Assembly (NCBI RefSeq): GCF_032884065.1
Contig: NW_027062876.1
Location: 1-64,000, forward strand
Source: Artemia franciscana
Lineage: Eukaryota; Arthropoda; Branchiopoda; Anostraca; Artemiidae
DNA length: 64,000 nucleotides
Direction: 5' to 3'
A program made the position numbers and the translations under genes. The notes under the pieces are model-generated. The model was given only the letters and a program-made list of their open reading frames with translations. It made no database searches and was not told the origin of the DNA. This document shows, piece after piece, positions 36,086-45,680 of the stretch. The stretch's first letter is position 1; every line of letters begins with the position of its first letter.

Positions 36086-36545
36086 AAAGGTACGGTAGAC
36101 ATTGATGACCTTATCTATGTCAAAATCTAAAACCATCATCATCCCAGTCACTGTCAATTTATTTGTTTTGTTTTGCCTTGCCTTATCTAACGTCATTATG
36201 AAATACATACCGCAAAACTTTTGTTTTTCCTTTAACAGAGGTATGGTAGGCTTTGGTGATCTTATCCATATCGAAATCCCAAACACAAACATCATCATTT
36301 TAAATTTTGACACGTTTCGATTCTCGATGTTCAGGTTGATTTTCATTGACAGGCTCACTTTCTTTGCGTCGTATGTCTTCCAACCGCCAGTATCTTTACT
36401 CTTCATTTTCATTTTTATAACGTTCTAATTGTCGTTTTCGTATATCTTCTAAACACCCTTTTCTTTGCTCTTCAGTTTCATTTTTGATACGTTTTTGGAT
36501 TTTGATTACTTCAAACAATTTAGCAATGGCCTTTGCTTTAGCTGA
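36086..36545 (-). pseudogene. Helitron-like N-terminal coding relic
   Basis: Minus-strand frames contain repeated segments of the type KNETEEQRKGCLEDIRKRQLE (about 36480-36425) and ENEE-RYWRLEDIRRKE (about 36420-36370). This is the roughly 27-residue charged repeat found near the N-terminus of many arthropod Helitron replicase/helicase proteins. They are followed by VWDFDMDKITKAYH-like text, shifted among frames and broken by stops. No Rep or helicase core is adjacent. It is separate from the Helitron ends at 36687 and 39121. Confidence 0.45.
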
Positions 36546-36833
36546 CTGTATTGGTGTTGTCGCAATTTATGGTCCAGGTTGTAAAATTTCACATCTTATC
36601 ACGTTTGGTAGTTCAGGGGTTCCAAAGAATCATCATTTATAGTAAATGCAACTTTATATTTTCGGTTTTGGGTCTTTCAACAAACATCTATATATATAAA
36701 AATAAGTTGTCTATGTGTGTGTGTCGAGTGACGTCATGTTTGTCGACTGACGTCATTATAAGGATTGAGCTGTATGCGTCATGAAGTTGTTTGTCGACTG
36801 ACGTCATGTTTGTCAACTGATGACATTACATAC

Positions 36834-37138
36834 CGGGACACCGGGACACAAATAACGACCGGGACACAGAGAATATAAATGACGACCGGGAACCTCAAAG
36901 AGAAATTACAGACTGGGACACCCGGACACAAATCAGTGACCGGGACACAGGGAATATAAATGACGACCGGGAGACAGGGACACAACTACAACGGGGACGC
37001 CGGGGGCAAAGGCGAGATATATAAATGACGACCGGGACACAGGGATTGTTCGAATAGAAATTACAGACCGGGACACCGGGATACAAATGACGACCGGGAC
37101 AAAGGGAATATAAATGACAACCGGGACACAGGGACACA
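36834..37138 (+). repeat. Minisatellite array (accgggaca repeats), left
   Basis: Repeated 'cgaccgggacacagggaata' and 'taaatgacgaccggga' units, about 25-60 bp each with variations. The same units occur in reverse complement at 37800-38060. Confidence 0.85.
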
Positions 37139-37139
37139 T

Positions 37140-37234
37140 CATTAGAATAATGAGGTATAGATCTGAATACGGATTGTTCTTCCCATGGACAATTATATGT
37201 TGCATGTTCAAGAGTCAGTAAACCTGACAATCTA
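37140..37234 (+). repeat. Inverted duplicate of Helitron helicase end, left arm
   Basis: Nearly the exact reverse complement of 37661-37755. The two arms flank the TA tracts and the internal Helitron terminus. Confidence 0.85.
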
Positions 37235-37235
37235 G

Positions 37236-37243
37236 TTATATAT

Positions 37244-37316
<73 letters not shown>
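37236..37316. repeat. (TA)n microsatellite
   Basis: About 40 TA units with one 'ataaata' interruption near 37255, ending at the CTAG before the internal Helitron hairpin. Confidence 0.95.
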
Positions 37317-37317
<1 letters not shown>

Positions 37318-37388
37318 TAGCTGTTGGGGTGGCGCTTCGCGCCACCCCAACACCTAGTTGGTGGGGGCGCGTAAGTCGTTACGCGCCA
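37317..37388 (+). other. Internal Helitron terminus with symmetric hairpin
   Basis: CTAG (37317-37320), then a perfect 13-bp-stem hairpin at 37323-37351 (gttggggtggcgc, ttc, gcgccaccccaac), then CTAG at 37354-37357. A second hairpin, 'ggcgcgtaa gtcg ttacgcgcc', follows at 37366-37388. Both the plus and the minus reading therefore show hairpin-then-CTAGT, i.e. a Helitron 3' end in both directions. Confidence 0.75.
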
Positions 37389-37439
37389 TATTAGTTACGC
37401 GCCATTGTAGTTGTGTCCCTATGTCCCACCTGTAAATAT

Positions 37440-37596
<157 letters not shown>

Positions 37597-37604
37597 TTTA
37601 ACTA

Positions 37605-37790
37605 CGTAAAACTTGCGAATATACAACATTCTTTGCTGTCCCATTGTCTGTGCATATAAATAGATTGTCAGGTTTACCGACTCTTGAACATGCAACATAT
37701 AATAGTCAATGGGAAAACAATCCGTATTCAGATCTATACCTCATGATTCTAATGACTGCCCTTGAGCTTTGTTGATGGTGATTGCTAATC
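37605..37790 (-). pseudogene. Helitron helicase C-terminal fragment
   Basis: The minus strand reads LAITINKAQGQSLE (about 37790-37750), then after a shift YVACSRVGKPDNLFI and NGTAKNVVYSQVLR (about 37700-37608). This is the last conserved motif region of Pif1-type Helitron helicases (the KAQGQS and VACSRV blocks) and the normal C-terminus. It is frameshifted and isolated, hence a fragment. Confidence 0.7.
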
Positions 37791-37799
37791 GACCATTCC

Positions 37800-38060
37800 C
37801 TGAGTCGCCATCGTCATTTATATATCCCCCTGAGCACCCCGGCGTCCCCTTTGTAGTTATGTCCCTGTGTCCCGGTCGTCATTTATATTCCCTGTGTCCC
37901 GGTCGTCATTTGTGTCCCGGTGTCCCAGTCTCTGATTTCTCTTTGAGCGTCCCGGTTGTCATTTATATTCCTGGTGTCCCAGTCGTCATTTATATCCCCC
38001 TGTGCCCCCCGGCGTCCCCGTTGTAGTTGTGTCATTTATATTCCCTGTCTCCCGGTATAC
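37800..38060 (-). repeat. Minisatellite array, right (inverted)
   Basis: Units such as 'tgtcccggtcgtcatttata' are the reverse complement of the left array at 36834-37138. Confidence 0.85.
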
Positions 38061-38089
38061 ATTCGTTTTTGAATTGGTATATGATGAAA

Positions 38090-38562
38090 TAAATTTTTAA
38101 TTTTTTCCCTATTAGTTTTTTTTTATTGGTTTTGACCTTTTTTTAGGTTTTTTAGTTTTTTTCTTTTTAGTTTTTTTTGAAGTTTTTATCTTTTTAGTTT
38201 TTTTATTTTTATTTATATTTTTTTAGTTTTCTTTTTCTCCTTTATTTTTCAGTTTTTTTCCTTTTTTTAGTTTTTTTTTCTTTTTAGTTCTTTTAGTTTT
38301 TACCTTTTTTAGTTTTTTTTAGTTTTTTAGATGAAAATTTTTTTAGTTTTATTCCTTTTTTTCTTTTCAGTTTTTTATTGGTTTTTACCTTTTTTTTAGC
38401 TTTTTTAGTTTTTTTTCGTTTTTTCTTTTTACTTTTTTTTAGTTTTTATCTTTTTTATTTTTATTCTTAATTTTTTTTATTAGTTTTTAGTTTTTTTGTA
38501 GTTTTTGCCTTTTTTAGTTTTTTCAGTTTTTTTTTAGTTTTTAGATTTTTACCTTTTTTAGC
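38090..38562. repeat. T-rich low-complexity tract
   Basis: About 470 bp of 'ttttttag' variants. On the minus strand it is an A-rich tail of 'ctaaaaaa' units that directly follows the tRNA-like segment at 38570-38640. Confidence 0.85.
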
Positions 38563-38569
38563 CTAACCA

Positions 38570-38640
38570 GGATTTGAACCTGGGACCTTCATTCTCCGTT
38601 CTGACACCCTCTCTCACCGAGTGACTACTCCAGCATGTTC
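38570..38640 (-). pseudogene. tRNA-derived segment (tRNA pseudogene or SINE head)
   Basis: On the minus strand there is a B-box 'ggttcaaatcc' inside a perfect 5-bp T-stem (ccagg/cctgg) and, upstream at suitable distance, an A-box-like 'tagtcactcgg'. The 3' acceptor part ('ttaggc') has no matching 5' strand, so it is not a functional tRNA. Followed by a long A-rich tail, it looks like a tRNA-derived SINE head. Confidence 0.55.
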
Positions 38641-38703
38641 ATTTTGGTGTTTTAAATGGTATATTATTAACCAAATTAATGTGTTTTACAATATACTAAG
38701 CAT

Positions 38704-38809
38704 CGTCATAACAAAAATGACGACAACTAATTTCATGACGTCAGTCAACACAGAAATTAAGTTCTGAAATTAAGTCATGAAATTAGTTGCCGTCATTTTT
38801 GCTTTGACG
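38704..38809. repeat. Imperfect palindrome, about 36-bp arms
   Basis: Left arm 38704-38739 and right arm 38774-38809 are reverse complements with about three mismatches ('aatgacgacaactaatttca' against 'tgaaattagttgccgtcatt'). The loop contains a copied 'gaaattaagt' motif. Confidence 0.8.
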
Positions 38810-38861
38810 GTGACGTCATTCAAGTTATATAAGACATATGTTCACGTAGAAATCTATTAAT

Positions 38862-39024
38862 GTTTAAGTTTACAATGACTGATGAAGATGCTCAAAGAGT
38901 CTATGCCAAAAAACTTGCTGCTGATAGAGAAAGTCAGAAAAGAAAGCGTGCCGAGGAACTATCAGCAGCAAGTTTTTTGGCATAGACTCTTTGAGCATCT
39001 TCATCAGTCATTGTAAACTTAAAC
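38862..39024. repeat. Perfect 66-bp-arm foldback of a Helitron protein start
   Basis: The arms at 38862-38927 and 38959-39024 are perfect reverse complements with a 31-bp spacer. The left arm includes an ATG (38875) opening a 36-codon frame, MTDEDAQRVYAKKLAADRE and onward, whose charged content (KRKRAEEL) resembles Helitron protein N-termini. It is cut off by the inverted copy and a TAG at 38983. Confidence 0.85.
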
Positions 39025-39121
39025 GCGCGTAACGACTTACGCGCACGGGGGAGCTTGGGGGGCGCGAAGCGCCCCACCAACTAGATGTTGGGGTGCCGCG
39101 AAGCGCCACCCCAACATCTAG
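39025..39121 (+). other. Helitron 3' terminus
   Basis: Three GC-rich hairpins in a row: 'gcgcgtaa cgac ttacgcgc' (39025-39044), 'ggggcgc gaa gcgcccc' (39058-39074) and a near-perfect palindrome at 39079-39123 that includes CTAG on both sides. The element ends at CTAG (39118-39121) before T. Confidence 0.75.
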
Positions 39122-39124
39122 TTA

Positions 39125-39485
39125 TATTATATAAACAACTGATGCGTTCGAAATTCAACAATCTTATTTAGGCTATGTATGACATCATATAAGAAAACAC
39201 TTATACCTTGTCACAAGAAATACTTATATAATGTACCAACATAGTACATGACGTCAATTACAAAAACCAAAATTAAGGCTCATAATGAATTTTTCTCAGA
39301 CTTCGGATCAATTTAGACCGCTTTTTATGAGAGAATATCCCCAGATATCAATTTTCCGAACAAATATTGAGCTGTTTCCCAGAACATAAATAAAATAAAT
39401 CCACAGTTATTGCCCACTTATAAAGACAGCATACATATACATGTTTTCGCTCGCATTGTCTTTTGAGTCGATAAAGAATTCCAAG
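39125..39485. other. Unassigned AT-rich stretch
   Basis: No gene recognised. If the Gag relic next to it is correctly identified, this would be its downstream (pol-side) remnant on the minus strand, but no protease or RT motif could be read. Confidence 0.25.
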
Positions 39486-39665
39486 GTCGGTGTGCTGTCT
39501 TCGATATCCATCAGCTGATCATGCTCGATGTTGTGAACAGATTTACTCGTACACACGCGTAAAGTGGTTTAGTCTGCCAAATTTCGCAATTTGTTTTTCT
39601 TTTGCAGGACATGTATGTTGGTTACTGTATGGACTGCCGCAGATGCAGCAATATTTTCGGCTCTG
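39486..39665 (-). pseudogene. Possible Ty3/gypsy-like Gag zinc-knuckle relic
   Basis: The minus strand reads a C-x2-C-G-x4-H-x4-C-P-A-type knuckle (CCICGSPYSNQHTCPAKEK), followed by a second one of the pattern KxGxxNHFxRV in which the zinc-binding cysteines have been replaced. Two adjacent knuckles with a CPA-K spacing and NHF are typical of arthropod Ty3/gypsy Gag. It ends in stops and no LTR was located. The plus-strand frames at 39490-39914, one of which even has splice-like borders, are probably shadows. Confidence 0.4.
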
Positions 39666-40054
39666 CTTTCGGTTACTTCTCTACCTATTACATCAACTTC
39701 CTGTTTCATAATTTGTTTTTATTCATTATGCATGGTCCTGAGTTGTGCTTGTGTTTCCTGGAATGTTTTTAACATTAAGATAGCTCTCTCCAAGGTTAGG
39801 TTACGATATTTTTTTCCATGTATTTTCAAGTGTTGTGTCTTTTGTGGTGTGGTAAGTAAAAAAAACTTTCATCTATTAATTTTTTTTCTTTTTTTTTCAT
39901 GTCTTTACTTTTAATCCATTTATTTCTTTACTTGTTAAAATGTCTGCAAAAAAAAAAACCTTGCCTCCCTGCCATCTATTTTTGTAAATAGTATATTATG
40001 TATATATTATTGATTGATAGAATTAAACGATTTTCTCTCTCTCGCTCTTCCTCA
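39666..40054. other. Unassigned stretch
   Basis: T-rich; no gene recognised. A CT-rich microsatellite-like tract lies at about 40035-40050. Confidence 0.3.
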
Positions 40055-40448
40055 ATATGAAAGAGGATTTGAATAGATTAAAAGGCAGTGCATACGTGGC
40101 TGTGTTGGCCTCAGGTGACTTGGTGCTGCGGAGAGTTGTTAGTAGCAATAGCAGTCTTCAGTATACTTTTGACTGACCATATATCAATCCCACATTCTGG
40201 GCTAACACAAAACAAAGGACAAGACAACTAGCTGACATTCTAGAGATTGCAATTTTTTTTGTCAAATCAAAAACAGGGCCAATCAAAAAGCAGGTCGTCC
40301 CCAAGTAGAATGGGAAGAGGTCATACGGAAGGATTAAAGGAAATGGAACTTGATGGGAAGGGCTAAAAAACAACAACAAAGATTTGAATATATTTGGGTA
40401 GAAGAGGAGCGCGTGCAGCTGTGTTGGCTTCAAGGGGCATGGTTCAGC
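40055..40448 (+). pseudogene. LINE C-terminal tails, two remnants
   Basis: At 40265-40440 broken plus frames read as a segment with a GRPxVEWEEVIRKDxKxMGT-like pattern, ending LNxxGWKRSxxSCVG. This is the C-terminal tail of RTE/CR1-type polymerases. A shorter, more diverged copy of the very end (KEDLNRLKGSAYVAVLASG) lies at 40060-40140. Both are 5'-truncated relics; the minus frame at 40158-40433 is a shadow. Confidence 0.45.
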
Positions 40449-40486
40449 AGCGAGTTATTAGATTATGAATTATCTAATAACTCGCT
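40449..40486. repeat. Short perfect palindrome
   Basis: 15-bp arms 'agcgagttattagat' and 'atctaataactcgct' with an 8-bp loop, immediately after the LINE tail. Confidence 0.85.
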
Positions 40487-43188
40487 AGATTAGTTATTAG
40501 AGAAAGATTATGCGAAAGTTAAGCATTAAAAAAAGAAAACATAACTCATGTGAATGCACCTTTGACGAAAATAATCAAGAAAACGGTAAATATTGCCCTT
40601 TCAAAATCAGCTTAATCAACCCAGTACTGTGGGAGAGCTCAAGAGCTAGCCTATATAGATGAGAGCACCTCTTGTCAAAATATGCTGTATGACTGCTTTG
40701 TAGCAGTGCAGTTTGCCGCTTACATACAAACTTAGTGTTGTACACAAATATATCTATAATGCCCTTTTGGAAAAAGTGTGTTTCATTATAAAAACATAAA
40801 AAAAAAGAGAAAAAAGGGATATAGACGATATTTTCATTTAAGTTTTAATAATCAACTTTGTAAATTTGCAGGGTAATGATAGGTGACATTAATGTCAGAC
40901 AATCTTGAATCTGTATGCCATACAATTTGTATACATGTGCCAATACTTGTACCCCCACCTGTTTCCCATACTCTCTCTTTTAGTCCAAAGAGTATTGGTA
41001 ACTCAAAAGAGTGGAAACTAACACTAGTATAAAAAAAAACGCCAGCACCATCTAGCGTCAGGCGAAACTAGGCAATTAGGCATCACCCTCTGCCATCATA
41101 GACAAAAAGGCTAGGCCTTGTATATGTCTTTTAAACAGCAGACTAGCCTACCCTAAACAGCCAAATACTTGCATTTTAAGGCAGCTTAATAAGCAGGTCA
41201 GGGTAAAAAGCCGAAAACTATTTAGCTAGTTGACCTATCTGTTTAAAGTTACTTAGCTCAATTAATTTTCCTTGATTTAACCCCATCAAACCTAGCCCTA
41301 CTGAGCTAAATTAGTTCTTGAAAGAAAACCAATACAGTTTGTTTAGTAGCCTATTTACACAGAGACTTCACCTTTAAGTGATATAAATATACAGATCAAA
41401 CCCAAAGAGCATGGGAAACTATGAGTTATCAATACTCTTTGGATAGGCCTTTACCAATTGACTTAAAATTATTCTACTTATTTAAAGACATTTTAGTGTT
41501 TGCGCCAGCCACTACGCTGCGTCTGGCGCTAGTAGTTTTCGATTTCAATCTTTCCTTATTAAATCGTCAAAGTTTCCAGTCTTATAGTTTCCTATGCTCT
41601 TTGTTTAATTCTTTACAAGGTCGGCTAGTAAAATATTGTGAAACATTGTCGTACAGCATCTATTTAATTTAATACCAAAAATACAGGACTTTGCATTAAA
41701 TCACTGAATATACAAACAAAGCCTTTGAGATTATTAATTAACGAAAAACATCTTCTCTGAACACTAGAATATCTCTACCAGGCACAAAATAATGAATCAA
41801 AATACAAGTGGATCAATAAATAGAATTAGCAATAAGTAAATGTGATGTAGGATATATTAATGTAATACAATAAAAAAATTAAATAAATAACGTAGTAAAT
41901 GTAATGAAGTAATGTAATAAATAAATCTTCTTCTTTATTTTGATTTTATCATCAATTATAGTATAATGTAAGGCAAGGCTATCGTCTTTTTTTATTGTTA
42001 TTATTCTATTAGCAGACAAATAATGACTTAAAAGAAACAGGAAGGTTAGTGGTCTTAATTATTCGTAACAATATTTTGTTCAAAATAGATCGAAAGTATG
42101 GTACAAGGTGGAACAAATTTTTTTTACGTGCTATAAATGTAATATAGAGTAGCAAAATTAAACTTAGAAATAGTAATAAATCAATCTCAATTCAGTTTTA
42201 ATTTTTTCATTCCCTTAATTTTTTTTTTTAAATTTCATTAATTTATTTCATAAAAAGGCTATATAATAAATAAATGTAATGTACGATGTAATAAATCGAA
42301 CAATATAAATAAATCCCTTTTAGTTTCTAATTTCAATTAATTATACTTTAGCCTCGGACCAAATTATTCTTTCATTTCATATATAAGCATATATACGTTT
42401 ATTTTTTCATATATAAACAGTGACGTTTAGCCAACTCGCATTTTATAGCTCACATACAATTCTGGAAATATACATCGAAATGGGGTCGATTCCAGGACTT
42501 TTTAAACCATTCTCTCTTTCTGATGCTGAACAGGACCTGTGCAAAATTTAAGCAGCATAACAAGACCTTTGATAATGCTTTTCATTGGGTTCGAATCTTG
42601 AAGAAGAGACGCTGATTCTTTTTTTCTTTTTCTTTAAAGCAAAGTTTCTTAAACTTGTCAGATTCTTGATTCTGTGAGAAGGAGACGAATATTCTATGCT
42701 CAGAAAGAAGAAACAGATTCTTGATTCTTTGAGAAGAAGAAGTATCTTTTAAAAATAACAATGTTTAAATCCAAAGTTTTTACAGTAGACTTAATTGTTT
42801 CCACCTTTTTTATTCAAAAGATTTTTGTCTAAAAACAAATTGATTTTTGGCTAACTATCAACACATTGATTTTTGTTTAACATGATTCTTCCATAAACTT
42901 AACAAATTGATTTTCGGCTAAAGTTAAAGGACCAAAAATAAAGATATCGAAAGTTCAGAGACAGAAGTTGGACTAAATAAAATAGTCAATCACAGATGAC
43001 AAAGAGAAAACAATCCTGTTTACAGTTGGATCACTCTCCTCCTATGCTGAGCTTTTCTTGAATTTCGATCAATGAATTCTCCTTGTATGAGAATAAGTTT
43101 TAAGGAACTCTTGATGAATAGATACAGCAGACCACCCTAAGAAGAGAACACCTAACCTTGCCCTCCTTAAAAAAATGAAAAAAAAAAT
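40487..43188. other. Long AT-rich stretch without recognised genes
   Basis: Small hairpins occur at about 41041-41066 and 41510-41540. 41800-42320 is a degenerate low-complexity region of 'taatgtaataaata'-type phrases. 42600-42740 holds an imperfect direct repeat of 'agattcttgattct' with 'gagaag'. The plus frame at 41421-41672 has no recognisable motif. Confidence 0.35.
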
Positions 43189-43442
<254 letters not shown>

Positions 43443-43609
43443 AAACAGAATATTGAAAAACAAGAAAATTGAAAAACAGATAAAATAAGCAAGAACTTTT
43501 GAAAACACAAACCAAATAAGGCAGACAATATTTCACCCCAATAAGTTAGAAATAATATTGATAAACATACCCTTGGTTTTTCCCACTTTGCTTTCACCAA
43601 AAAATAGCC

Positions 43610-44155
43610 ATCTGGTGTGATCCATCAAACTGCATTAATTTTTGGTTGTAGGTTAATGGGTTTTAATGATTCAACAGTTGAGAAGTATTTTTGAAGGTTT
43701 CTGGAATGTAATGTAGCCTATGTCTAAAAATTCACTGGTCAAAACTAATAGCCATCCTAATGATTATATATCTGGTTTATAGTCACATGAAGTTGATAAG
43801 GGCCATGAAACATGACCCTTAAAAGTGGCTGAGGCATACAACCTCCACAATTTTTAGCACCAAAAGTACCAGAGGAGCGTATTGGAACTAAATTTCAACA
43901 AACAAATCCCAAACACAATTATCCATCAACAGTTTGACTGGAAGTACAACATCAAAACTATATTTAACACCACTGCTTGTCCTAGACTAGCCATGATAGT
44001 CAGAGATTCTTATAAATGAAAGCCTACACTGCAAACCAGTGCCTGATTGGAGGAAATGGCACAGAAGACAAGCAAAAATATGGCTTTACACCATTAAATT
44101 TGACATTGAGCTGATCAATGAGTCCAAGGAAAATGGTCTTAGAAGGGACCCTTTA
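43610..44155 (+). pseudogene. LINE 3' end relic (family Y, copy 2)
   Basis: Partner of 5591-6170. Near 44040-44110 the plus strand reads W-RKWHRRQAKIWLYTIKFD-like text, aligning with KTWLNTIKSDL in copy 1. Same relic type, independently decayed. Confidence 0.4.
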
Positions 44156-44156
44156 T

Positions 44157-45680
44157 TTACTTATTCATCCAACACCTTGTAAGCATAACATACAAAATGA
44201 AAATCAAAAAGTAGCAACTGCTTGAATGTTTAACAAAAATAAATGGTTGATAATATACATCATTGTAAAAAGAGGTGTTTACTAACTCAGTCTTAAAACT
44301 AGGAACAGTAAAAGCAATGACACAACTATCAGGTAATGAGTTCCAAAGTTTTATTGATCTATTTACAAAAGACATCTATTTTGGATTTTGGTGATGGGGG
44401 TAAAATTTCAATGTGTTCTACCTGGTTGATGAATAATAGCTTCTGTGAAAGAAAATTTCTGAGTCCAAATTTACAATGCCATTTACAATATTATGGACAC
44501 TTAGAAGATCAAAATGCTTCCAACAGAAGTGAAAACTTGGGAATCCCAACACCTCTAAACATTTTGAATATGACAAATGCCTCAGGTAAGGAATTAACTT
44601 TGCAGCAGATCTTTGTACTGATTCAGTTTTTTTCCTATCATCTTTATTTATAGGGTAACATATTGGAGAGAAATGTTCAAGGATAGGACAAGCTTTTGAC
44701 TAAAATAGTTTAAAAATAATTTTCACATTAAACTTCAAAAATACTCCTTGGTTCTGGACAACATAAACCATGCTCTATCCCTGACAATCCTTAACAGATC
44801 AGATACTATCCCAAGATTGCAGGTAGTCCTCACGTCTGGTACCTTGGTACTTCCAATCAAATAGTGAGGATGTACAACAACAAAAGAGAGAATAATGAGG
44901 ACTTTTTTCCCAAGACAGTGAGCCAACAAAACCTATTTGAATATTTTTTGGCCCTATATCTAAGGGCTGCCTTCAGGAAAGAAAATAAAAAACAATAAGT
45001 TTTTTTTTTTATTTAAAACAATGTTGGTTCACTGTCTTGGGAATAAAGTCTTCATTATTCTCTCTTTTGTTGTTGAATTATGGAAATGCAGTGTGGTCTT
45101 CATCATTATTTAAGTGAGGATGTGAATTTCCAACCAGCCCTCTATGGAGATAGTGCATAGCAGCACACTTTGAAATGTTAAAAAAAAAAATAAAGTTTAC
45201 CCTGCACCATTTCCTTTAACTTTCTATATTCTCCTGGAGTAGTTTTTCATCTTGTACTGAGCCAAATCTCCTATACAACTTCACATCATCAGCAAAACTT
45301 TTAGCTATATGATTTTGTATAACTGATGGTAGATCATTAATGTATATGGAGAATAAAATTGGATCTAAGCAACTACCCAGTGGAGCCCTGCTACTAACAA
45401 ATATACTTGAGGATTTTGCCTGTACCAACAACAACAGCTTGACTTCTACCAATCATTAAACTTTCAATCCAACTATGTGTATGCTCACCAAGATTTTGGA
45501 GTTTTTGAAGCAGCTTAGAGTGGCATATTTTGTCAAAAGTCTTAGAAAAATCAAAATATATGTAATCAAATAGGTCACCTTTGTCAGCAGACAGCTGGAA
45601 GTCTTTTATGGCCCCCAAAAGTTGAATACTACATGAATGTGTCTGCCTTTATGCATGTTGAGCCTCTGACCATAGCCATT
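44157..45680 (-). pseudogene. CR1-like LINE relic (minus strand)
   Basis: The minus strand, from right to left, gives: FDYIYFDFSKTFDKICHSKL with motif A (about 45570-45500), WIESLMIGRSQAVVV, a frameshift, then RAPLGSCLDPILFSIYIND (normally VPQGSVLGPLLF), KSFADDVKLYRRF with the catalytic DD (about 45300), a KLYFNISKCAAMH segment, RTTCNLGIVSDLL (about 44845), KKTESVQRSAAKLIP (about 44615) and finally FVNRSIKLWNSLPDSCV (44375-44330), the classical CR1-type C-terminus. Several frameshifts and stops make it non-functional. An inverted duplication interrupts it at 44872-45075. Confidence 0.75.
44872..45075. repeat. Inverted duplication inside the CR1 relic
   Basis: 44872-44928 ('caacaacaaaagagagaata' and onward) is repeated in reverse complement at 45020-45075 with a few changes. 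The spacer is about 90 bp. Confidence 0.75.

Noticed and set aside
39591-39914. 107-codon plus-strand frame with an apparent 3' splice site before it and a GT after 39798
   Set aside because: The minus strand reads as zinc-knuckle Gag. The plus frame is hydrophobic noise, although transcripts could overturn this.
42480-42610. tRNA-like B-box (gggttcgaatctt) near 42590
   Set aside because: The T-stem does not pair and no A-box lies at the right distance.
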